Position numbers and translations under genes: made by a program
Source: Wolfiporia cocos
Lineage: Eukaryota; Basidiomycota; Agaricomycetes; Polyporales; Phaeolaceae
Assembly: GCA_029448655.1 (NCBI GenBank)
Contig: JACCLO010000014.1
Coordinates: forward strand, 1,240,001 to 1,304,000
Reading direction: 5' to 3'
Length of the DNA stretch: 64,000 bases
Part shown: in pieces, positions 56,172 to 64,000 of the stretch
How the letters are laid out: the number at the start of each line of letters is the position of its first letter
Position numbering within the stretch: the first letter of the stretch is position 1
Notes under the pieces: model-generated
What the model was told of the DNA's origin: nothing
What the model saw: the letters and a program-made list of their open reading frames with translations, nothing else
The model's database searches: none

Positions 56172-57338
56172 CCGTCCTCTGGGGCCTCCGTGCTTGAACC
56201 CACCGGCCCGCTTGCCCTCTCACCATCGCCACTCCGCCCGGCCTGCCGTGCAGACCAGCGCATCTTCTTGTGGCGGGGTGTCCGCTCCCCGCCACCCTCC
56301 ACCATCGACCGACCTGTGCTGAAACACCTGGCGGACATCGCGTCACGTGCGTCACTTCGCGATGCGGCCAGCTACGGCTCCGGGCTGCGCAAGTTTCACT
56401 TGTTCTGTGACATATTTTCTGTGCCAGAGACGGACCGCCTGCCCGCCTCTTTTGCCGTCCTGCACTCCTTTGCCCTGTGGGCCGTGGCCGACCCGGACCC
56501 CGACGACCCCGCCTTCGCTGACGGCACACCCTTCGAGCCCATCTCTGTGGGCTCTGTCAAGAAGTACCTCGCAGGCGTCCGAGCGTGGCACATCGCCCAG
56601 GGCTGGCCGCCGCCCCTTGACGACGACGCACATGCCCGCATCGACTGGTCGCTGCGCGGTCTGGAGCGCCTGGTTGGCTCGCGGCGACGCCCACCGCGGC
56701 CGCCAGTGACCTTGCACATGCTCGCAGCCCTCAAGGAGGTTCTGGTGCTCTCTGATCCTTTCGACGCGTGCGTCTGGGCCGCCGCCTGCTGCGCCTTCTG
56801 GGGTCTCATGCGTTTCGGTGAGGTGTCGGTATCCTCTCGCGCCGCATTCTGCGGCACCATGCACCTCAAGCGCCGTGACGCCCTCGTTTCCTTTGATTTG
56901 GATGGCCAGCAGTACGCACGCCTTGACCTGCCGTCCGCCAAGACGGCCCGGCCGGGGGAGGTGCAACACATTTGGCTTGTGCGCCAGGGCAGTCTGTGCC
57001 CCATCGACGCACTGCTCAACCTACGCAGCATCTGCCCCGCTGGCCCCGACGACCCCCTGTTCTGCTGGGTCGACCGTGCCGGCACGACGCGACCTCTGGT
57101 CAAGTCCGCGGCGTTGCGCCGTGTGAACGCGGTTTTCTCCACCCTGGGGTGGGGCACTTCTTTTGGCCACTCGTTCCGCATCGGAGGTGCCTCCTTCCTC
57201 CTTTCACAGAAGGTCGACCCGGAGGTCGTGCGCCTCCTCGGACGCTGGAAGTCCCTGGCCTACGAAACGTACATTCGGGCCTTTGAACAGGTCGCTTCGC
57301 GTCACTTAGCCGGCGCTGGGGCCGCCTACGGTTTCTGA
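56172..57338 (+). CDS. Tyrosine recombinase of the Ngaro-like element
   Basis: Phage-integrase-type recombinase in a frame different from RT. No ATG was found at the 5' end, so translation may depend on frameshifting, reinitiation or splicing; the start given is the first codon after the RT stop region. N-terminal core-binding part: RPVLKHLADIAS, SYGSGLRKFHLF, VKKYLAGVRAWH. Catalytic part: the first arginine in GLMRFGE, the H-x-x-R box in HSFRIGG, the tryptophan in LLGRWKS and the nucleophilic tyrosine in AYETYIR. All expected active-site residues are present. It would insert a circular DNA intermediate. Confidence 0.88.
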   Translation, partial: PSSGASVLEPTGPLALSPSPLRPACRADQRIFLWRGVRSPPPSTIDRPVLKHLADIASRASLRDAASYGSGLRKFHLFCDIFSVPETDRLPASFAVLHSFALWAVADPDPDDPAFADGTPFEPISVGSVKKYLAGVRAWHIAQGWPPPLDDDAHARIDWSLRGLERLVGSRRRPPRPPVTLHMLAALKEVLVLSDPFDACVWAAACCAFWGLMRFGEVSVSSRAAFCGTMHLKRRDALVSFDLDGQQYARLDLPSAKTARPGEVQHIWLVRQGSLCPIDALLNLRSICPAGPDDPLFCWVDRAGTTRPLVKSAALRRVNAVFSTLGWGTSFGHSFRIGGASFLLSQKVDPEVVRLLGRWKSLAYETYIRAFEQVASRHLAGAGAAYGF

Positions 57339-57415
57339 GGGCATCGGCTCTGGGTTGGGCGGGCGGCGCGCTGTCCCTGCCCTCGCCGCGGTGCGCCTCT
57401 GCGCTTTCTCGGGTA

Positions 57416-57535
57416 GGCGGCTCCTACATCTCCTGCGTCCGTTCCGGCTAACGCCGGTCCCGCCCAACTTATCAGCACTCACAGCGCGCTGCATTGCCAC
57501 TTCCCATTACCCACTGCTGCGACGACGAGCTCGGA
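57416..57535 (+). repeat. Split direct repeat B1
   Basis: 120 bp from ggcggctcctacatc to gacgagctcgga, identical to B2 at 57919-58038. It directly abuts A2. Confidence 0.85.
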
Positions 57536-57713
57536 ATTAGTGGCGGGGCCGGCAGATCCCTCGCGCAGCCGGGAGAGGCCGGCCCCAACGTCCGAGCGAG
57601 CAAGCAAATTTCACCGCGCGCTTATGCGCGCTCGCCCCTTGCTTCCTTCGCCCTTCTGCGTGTCGCTTACCAGCCCGCTGCCGCTGCCTTTAGCGACGCC
57701 GCCGTCCCGTTTC
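57536..57713 (+). repeat. Split direct repeat A2
   Basis: 178 bp identical to A1. With B1 it forms the junction sequence expected at the join of the circular intermediate. Confidence 0.85.
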
Positions 57714-57918
57714 TGCCCCTCCCTCCGCGCCCCTTTCCTTGCCTCCTTTGTTGTAGTCGCGCCCCGTTTGTCATGTACTGGCTCCGCACGCCGCGTCGCG
57801 TTACATGTATCGTCGTGTGTTTGCTGTGTGCCTACTCTGATTCTGCGTGCCCCCCCCCATCGCGCGCGGCGCGCGCCTGTGTGTGCCAATCGCACGAGAT
57901 GAATGAGCCCGCCCACCC

Positions 57919-58038
57919 GGCGGCTCCTACATCTCCTGCGTCCGTTCCGGCTAACGCCGGTCCCGCCCAACTTATCAGCACTCACAGCGCGCTGCATTGC
58001 CACTTCCCATTACCCACTGCTGCGACGACGAGCTCGGA
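57919..58038 (+). repeat. Split direct repeat B2 (3' end of the element)
   Basis: 120 bp identical to B1. Sequence after 58038 (tcacataac) is host DNA. Confidence 0.85.
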
Positions 58039-58622
58039 TCACATAACTCATACTGTTCCCGGACTAGTGGCTACGCAAAGCGCGGACGATGAGTATACTG
58101 ACATCTCCATGTGCCTGTTTCAGCGCATAAATTGCTCGGGGTTACAGACGCGAGTCTTCGGAACCCTCGATCACCTGAACTCCTTAGCGCTGATTTTGCC
58201 TTCATATCACGTACTAAAACGGCGCGTGTTCTGGATTGTCCTCATATCTCCTCAAAACAAATTCGGTGGGCGCCACAACCTCCTTGGCCGTTGTAGGAGA
58301 GGTCCCGTGTCCCTAGAAGCTATCGATGCCTTGACGAAATCGCTGAACGCTGGAGAACTTCGTGCCCCCAGTGTTAGGACAGAGCTAAGTGCCGAGCGCT
58401 GCTGTTTGAATTGGTTAGACCCGCAACTGAATTCTGTCAAGCGCGAGGTTAACATGAACTGGATGCTGACCCCGCATCGTACTGTGCATGTGCATCAAAC
58501 GCGTTGTTGTATAGATATCATATAAATGACTTGATGCGTTGTAGTCCGACCACCAGTCGGACGCGAGCTCTTCTCACACCCTTTCTATCATTGTCTTTGA
58601 TCGGACTCCTTCGTCAGTCAGT
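58039..58622. other. Spacer between retrotransposon and second Zn2Cys6 gene
   Basis: Contains a run of open frame continuing from the element into host sequence without family resemblance. Not called as a gene. Confidence 0.45.
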
Positions 58623-58998
58623 ATGAGTACGCAGGTATGTCTAGGTCTCGACATGGTTACAATAAACCAACTCTGAGGCTGCTGCATCAAAATTAGGCTA
58701 GTTCCAGTCAGAGTAACGACTCAGAGCCGCAAGCGGGAGAGACACAAACGCCTACAAGCCCTCGTCGTACGCCTATGGCATGTCAATTTTGCAGAGGTAA
58801 TCGACTTTGCAGTGGTGACGCCGTCTTGTTCACGACCTCGGTGACACAGGCCGTAAACTGAAGTGCGACGGTAGACCGACTTGCGCTAACTGCCAACGGC
58901 GTGGCATACCCTGTACCTATGTTCCCGTGTGAGTTTGCAACACTAAATACATCTATGTACAACACGTACTCACACATAGTAGCTCCGCCCAGAAGTGA
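58623..58998 (+). CDS. Small Zn2Cys6 protein, copy 2
   Basis: Predicted 69 residues from exons 58623-58634 (12 nt), 58697-58796, 58850-58928 and 58980-58998. Start (MSTQ), zinc cluster (ACQFCRGRKLKCDG, CANCQRRGIPCTY) and end (SSAQK) match copy 1. The Ser/Thr/Glu-rich segment between differs in length by one residue, compensated in the last exon, so both proteins are 69 residues. Zinc-cluster codons differ mostly at third positions, for example cgtaaactgaag against cgtaaattaaaa. That pattern suggests selection on the protein. No activation domain follows. Convergent with the 5-phosphatase gene downstream (466 bp apart). Confidence 0.75.
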
Positions 58999-59464
58999 TT
59001 CCTTGTTGACGGACATATCACACATCTTTGCACTTGCTTTGCTACATTGCATTTCGCTGTGTTTTGTACCGCTAGGATGTTTGACACATACTGCGATATA
59101 TACTAATTGGGACGGTTTTTGTGTGCCGATGAACGGGGACCTTGCCGCTTGACCGGAGCCGGCGCACACACTGTAATGCCCGATGTGGATGTAGATGCGC
59201 AATCCCTCTTGGGTCTAGCTGGTACAGGAAGGTCTCAATGCTTATCGGATCTCACGAGACTACATCTCCGGAAAGAATTGACCATGTGCTCGCAACTCCC
59301 GGTTTCCTTTCAAAGAGGGACCTGCTAGGTTTGAAAGATCTCCAGTCATCTGCCTGGCTCCTGCGGTTGGGTGACAGACGGACGGCACGGATTTCAATCT
59401 ACATAAGAACCAATGATAACGCAACTTCCTGTGCCCAGAGCCGTTACCGCCCACTTAATATGCC
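58999..59464. other. Convergent intergenic region
   Basis: Between the 3' ends of the Zn2Cys6 gene and the 5-phosphatase gene. No gene recognised. Confidence 0.45.
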
Positions 59465-62400
59465 TCACTGAATGAAGAAGCGGAGAAACCTCCGCTTTCC
59501 GATGACCGATATGAGCGTGGTAGGCAATGGTTCCGGGAGCAGCGTAGACGCCAGTGTGGAGACTATTTTGGCGCGATCAGCGTTGAGTCCTCGCGAGATT
59601 AAATCACTAACTCAGTCTCTCCAAATCATGAGTAGAGTGCATTTGTTGTGCTATATAGTGCAAAAGCGCTGTAACTGATATCCATACCTAAAGTCCAACA
59701 AACATATACAACGGGTAAGATTCAGTGTCAGCGATAGTTTTGCATTGCAAATGTCTCTCTCACGTACGTTCAAAGATACACCCGGTAACTCATCCAATAT
59801 CTAACTTCACGTAAGCGATCGCAAGAAGTGACAGGGGGCTAGATTGATCTTACCTCGAAAGCTTCATCTTTATTTGTGACCTGTGAGCATCTGCTATATA
59901 GTCTTTCCGGGATTATAGGCTCCGGCAGTGAGGAAAGAAACTGCAGAAGCGTGGTTGCAAAAGCCAAAGCCAGCATCGGATCGTCTTCGGGTCTCCGAAA
60001 TCCAAATTCTAGGCCAGTGTCCAAGCGCTAATTGCCGGTGAGTTTCGCTCGCTCACAAACATCCTAACACCGCGAACCTCACGGATCTGGCTAATTAGCT
60101 CTGGTTGGCCAGGGCGCACGAACAAGCCGACCTATTACTCGAATGAGATTTGAATCAACACTTGACTATTTACTCACAACGCCGGCAGCATTGCTCATCA
60201 GCCAATTGATGAGGCGCATGACTTCTCTAGGCGCGGATGTGGCGCGATCGGCTGGAAGCAAAACGTCGACATTCGATAGTGTTCGTATCGGAACTGGAAG
60301 TCGGGCGAGCCATTCCAGATTATTGGCAAAACAAGTGCGTTCTGTTCCTGCAATTCATGACATGAATGGATGTGTGAGAGCCGCACTCACCATATTTGGC
60401 AGCGACAGTGATGAAATGGTCCTTGCCATAGGCTGTATGCATTATGAGCGTACATGCAAGTTCAGGATTGCCACTATTAAGGCAGGTGGCAAGCGAGTCT
60501 CCGATGAATAGTGATATCGTGATATCTGTATCAGAACCCTGCGGTACAAGACCCTGACAGATACAATCAGGCTCCACTTTCATCCTGATAAAAGCCCGTG
60601 TTCCACTGTCTACTCACTGTCATCCTTTCAATGGTAATCCACTCCGGATCTTGAGGACATCCGTTGCTGAGACATAACATCTCGAATTTGACATCATGCA
60701 CTCACGTATTGACGCTTCGGGGGTCGCTCCAATGAAGCGATAAGAGCATGCAATCTGGGATGATCGTTACAGCCAATGGTCCCATATACATACTGGTTCA
60801 CTCACATCACCCACATTCTCAACCTTGATATGTTTCACCGCACGGCATGCATGGCTAATGTGTACTGTAAGTAGGTCGGATCGTAGACAGTTCTAGAAAT
60901 ACAAGCTTACCGGACTGAGCCAAAATCTACCATCGTGTCTCGCAGTCGTACTTTCGGTGAGCTATCCAGCGATTTGAGATTTACCACATTTTGCCAATGA
61001 GATAAGACACATGCATTGAGCTCCGACATGTCGAATAACACGGTCTAGCCAAGAACCAGGGTTTGCTTCAGTTGGCGACCGGAATGAAAACAAGGAGTAT
61101 AAACACGCACATCTACCTCAAATTCGGCAGACACTGGTTTATGATCACTCATCGTGATCTCTGGATGACTTGTGTAGTTGGACTGTCTGCACGCTGTCAT
61201 AGTTGAAGGAAAGTACAGTATTCTGTCAGTCCACGCAGGCTTTCTCCTACAAAGGAGTGAATAAATGAGACCAGGGAAAGCGGTATGAATACTAACTTCA
61301 CGTCATATCCTCTGTGATCAGCAACGATCCCCATACTGAATCTGTACGACCTGTGATGGTCATTGCCAGGGAAATGAAGTCGCAATCCGCTAGATGAAAT
61401 GTGAAGGTTGCTCACGGAAGATGGGTAATAGGATGCTCGCAGAAACCCTCAAATGCCTTCTTTGTGCGGATTGCAAGTGCCAGCTAAACTTGCTCAATCA
61501 GCCACTGAGTGCAAACGGATAACCATGTCAACTTTCCTGATCATAGTCACGTAAAACTCTAATCTCGTCGTCTATCAGATCCGGTTCGGAGGATAGCAGC
61601 CCCCGGATGTCAGAATCGGAAAGATTGATTCTATAATTGAGATCTGAGTCATTAGAATAGTTAGTCAGTCCGCTAATATTCGCCATACAGTCCGGACTGA
61701 CCTCCCTGTATTCAAAGGTTCATCAGAGTTCTGGTTATCGCCAAAAACAAGACGCTTACCATCCAGATGAGAACATCGGTCTCAAAGACACTCCGAGAGC
61801 CCTCGGTGATGTTATCAGGCATCACTTGCCGAGGTGATGTGTCCGACATCATGCCTGGTTCAAACACCAGTCTCTTCGACAGATCCTGGAAATCTGCGTT
61901 CCGCCTCTCATACATCTCATCAAATGCTGCCAAATGCGAGTTGACAAAAGTCAACACCGTGGGCTTTCGTTGACCCACACATTGTGAATGTGGTGTGTAC
62001 TCCACTCGCAGAGCGACTGCGCCTTTATTCCCCTGCTCAGATTTAGTAAATTTCGCTGTTGTGTGCACAGTAAGGTTGAGAATGCTGACCATTACACCCA
62101 TAATCCCAGCGCCAACGGAGCCTGATTGGAGGCGGCCAAAACAAGGACTGAGCGACTTCCTCACAATGACAATGAGGAGCATCCCGACTAATTGTTTAGA
62201 TACCAGCTGATCTCGTCATATGGTTGGACAATGATACTTTACGGGGCCACCGGGAATTAAGCAACATACCTTCTCATACAATATAGCCTTCTCGCCAAGG
62301 CTGGCGAAGAGGGCCATACACCATGCGTCTTCTCGCACTGTACTAGTGGAATACAGCAGCGCTTCCGTCGATAAGTCTACTTCTTGGAAGCCAAAGACCA

Positions 62401-63934
62401 AGATGTCAGGATCGTGTGAGCCATCCGAGACATCGGGAGAGCTTTCTGGCTTGGTTCTTCTGGCGTCAGAAGTGGGCTGAACCCGAAAGTCTAACAAGAA
62501 GTTAGTTCATTACCGACCCTCGTATGGGTCACGAGGCTTCCATGTGGATCATGAACACAAGGGTCGCCAGCCTCACCTTCAGTCGCCAACACTAAAAGCC
62601 ATCTTCGTATCAGCCCAACATCATAAGTCTGTTTTGAAAACAGCTGCGGCAGACCTGATTCGTTGTCAAACAAGTCACGCGCAATTTCACCGAGAGATAA
62701 CGGTGACATTTGCTCGAGGGGCGGGATGAAGTCCGCTCTGACGCGATGACCCTGCACCCATGTCGAGAGGTCCTGTGTGGGTAGCTTTCCGTTCACATTG
62801 AAGGTGCCGACACGGATGCTACGGGGCCTGAGTGGTGTGAAGATCTCTTGGCTGAAAGCAGACGCACCGGAGCAGCGAGGTTCCGGAGTTTGAAGTCAAC
62901 TCCTCTTGAATTCTGCTTCTAACCCAATCTTCTCGTATCAACTCTATATCACTGGCTTCATCACCGGGAGCACCCGCGCTAGCTGGGGAAAGCAGAGTAT
63001 GCAAGGGCGTGTTGAGGGTGCGTAAATCGGGCGGACCCGAGGTCACTGGCAACGGAAGATTTTATCAGAAGTGTTATCGGCGCACAGTTTCCAACTCACA
63101 TATCGATGGCTGGGGTACTTTGGCCATGTACGGTGCTGTCCACGCGAATGTAGATTGTCGCGTCTGCCCCAGACCATCTGCAGCACGCATCAATGACTAC
63201 CTCAAGTATCGGTCAAAATTCAAAATGTCCTAAGATTTACGTACCGTTCACATCTTTCAGACGTCTGCATTCCGAGAGTACTAATTGCAAGCCTTGGATA
63301 TCTTGCGTCACAAACGATAATGGGTCCGCAGGGGAGTCATGTCCTGGGCTGATCGCGAGTGAAAGTTCTGACTCGGTACGAGGATAGTTCCGTGAGTCAA
63401 TCAACTTATGCATCAGTATGTTGGGCCCATTTGCATACCTGTCCTTGACTGACTCAGAGCAACGATACTCGATGGACGAAGATCAAGGGTATTACGTCTA
63501 GATTGAGTGATTGTTATAACGAAATTGATCCCGATGGGTATCGCTTCTTCAACCGCATAGTCATGAGGCGCAGCTGAACTTTCGTCCCAGTAACGTGGAC
63601 AAAGGACGAGTAGACTGGATACAGAGACACGTCAGACAATTGTCATGTTGAGTCGTGAATATATCCGATTGAGCGTCATTGATTTTTGACGTTTGAAGTA
63701 CAACTGTGACAACAGCGCTGGCTGTTTGACGGATAGTAAAGCTCACCATCCTACTTCCCGTTGCAGCTCTGTGTGTGATAGCACAGCAAGGATTCTCTTG
63801 CCTCGAGAGGGCAAATACGATTTGTTGTCGCGCGTTCCATCAGAAATCAATATCAATTCCGTCTCAAGCACGGCCTTCACCGTCTCCGACGAACGCGTGA
63901 TTGCTTTGACCGTGTTGTACAGATCGTTAGCCAT
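59465..63934 (-). CDS. OCRL/INPP5B-type inositol polyphosphate 5-phosphatase with RhoGAP-like C-terminus
   Basis: A multi-exon gene (at least 15 exons) from ATG 63934 to TGA 59465. N-terminal PH-like part: ILAVLSHTELQRE, EEAIPIGINFVITI, GLQLVLSECRRLKD. 5-phosphatase domain: RVGTFNVNGK (about 62790), LVFGFQEVDLSTEA (about 62370), GNKGAVALRVEY, FVNSHLAAFDEM (about 61920), GDLNYRI, KRKPAWTDRIL (about 61230) and SDHKPVSAEFEV (about 61140). These carry the Mg-binding and catalytic residues that remove the 5-phosphate of PI(4,5)P2-type lipids. An ASH/MSP-like region follows (ACTLIMHTAYGKDHFI), then a RhoGAP-like domain (MRLINWLMSNAAGV, SSLPEPIIPERLYSRC, LLPEPL) ending RFFIQ. Two joints are irregular: a GA donor at 61536 and an unresolved phase near 60590. 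Acts on endosome/plasma-membrane lipids in known relatives. Confidence 0.85.
61702..61705 (-). other. 4-nt microexon in the 5-phosphatase gene
   Basis: Between an upstream exon ending in the codons for IWM (donor gtaagc) and a downstream exon starting atctcaat, the bases GGAG with flanking acag and gtcagt restore the frame and supply the conserved Gly and first base of Asp in GDLNYR. Without it the phase fails. Inferred from phase and family conservation. Confidence 0.6.
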
Positions 63935-64000
63935 TGCTTACCACGTAAGATGTGGACATAGAAATCTGATCGCGATTGAGATTGATGCGTGAAGTTGATT

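Larger units (their letters stand above)
52808..58038 (+). mobile_element. Complete Ngaro-like tyrosine-recombinase retrotransposon (DIRS order)
   Basis: 5231 bp in the order A1 (52808-52985), gag, RT-RNase H, tyrosine recombinase, B1 (57416-57535), A2 (57536-57713), 205-bp unique piece, B2 (57919-58038). A1 and A2 are identical over 178 bp, and B1 and B2 over 120 bp by eye. This split direct repeat plan, plus a recombinase instead of a DDE integrase, defines Ngaro-type elements. The coding strand is very GC-rich compared with its surroundings. No target duplication is evident, as expected for recombinase-mediated insertion. Identical repeats suggest a young insertion. It lies between the two Zn2Cys6 mini-genes. 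Confidence 0.9.

Noticed and set aside
52808..57713. Reading the 178-bp direct repeats as LTRs of a Gypsy/Copia element
   Set aside because: There is no protease or DDE integrase; the third frame is a tyrosine recombinase and the repeats are arranged A1...B1-A2-B2, which fits Ngaro/DIRS.
1..64000. CRISPR arrays, bacterial-type operons, riboswitches or prophage features
   Set aside because: None seen. The intron-rich genes show the window is eukaryotic nuclear DNA.

Overview
The window looks like nuclear DNA of a filamentous basidiomycete, most likely an Agaricomycete (mushroom or polypore). Genes carry many short introns of about 40-65 nt with GT..AG ends. The gene content is typical of that group: F-box proteins, NmrA-like reductases, a Tnp2-type DNA transposon, a tyrosine-recombinase retrotransposon and a divergent kinase-like protein. 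There are no operons, ribosome-binding sites or CRISPR arrays. Gene models were assembled by eye from open frames, splice signals and reading-phase continuity. For the best ones the summed exons give an uninterrupted frame.

Left third (1-25 kb) is accessory and rearranged. It opens with a decayed Tnp2 (CACTA/EnSpm-like) transposase that runs off the left edge, followed by a two-copy tandem repeat. A segmental duplication then occurs twice in the same orientation (about 4.18-10.43 kb and 17.80-22.47 kb). Each copy carries an F-box-type gene and an NmrA-like gene. A third, inverted F-box copy (12.4-13.9 kb) is the only intact one. The left block also contains a 716-bp inverted-repeat element with a degenerate tRNA-like sequence in each arm. 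The right block preserves the unoccupied site, so its boundaries and a 7-bp target duplication can be read directly. Two further small inverted-repeat elements lie at 16.2-16.9 kb and 23.8-24.1 kb.

Middle (25-50 kb) is a conventional gene region. It holds a GC-rich hypothetical ORF, a NOSIP homologue, two tandem zinc alcohol dehydrogenases with an identical 12-exon structure (two consecutive 8-nt microexons each), an amidase, a kinase-like protein with an acidic repeat-rich N-terminus, a possible small membrane protein, and a cyclophilin-40/CPR6 co-chaperone. Long gene-poor AT-rich stretches separate some of them.

Right part (50-64 kb): two paralogous 69-residue Zn2Cys6 mini-genes lie on either side of a complete 5.2-kb Ngaro-like (DIRS order) retrotransposon with gag, RT-RNase H and tyrosine recombinase frames and split direct repeats. 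The last 4.5 kb hold a multi-exon OCRL/INPP5B-type inositol polyphosphate 5-phosphatase with a C-terminal RhoGAP-like domain on the minus strand.

The housekeeping genes (NOSIP, CPR6, 5-phosphatase) act in protein folding, RNA/ubiquitin-related and phosphoinositide functions and share no obvious pathway. The dehydrogenases, amidase and NmrA proteins are metabolic or redox genes. No secondary-metabolite cluster or defence system was recognised.
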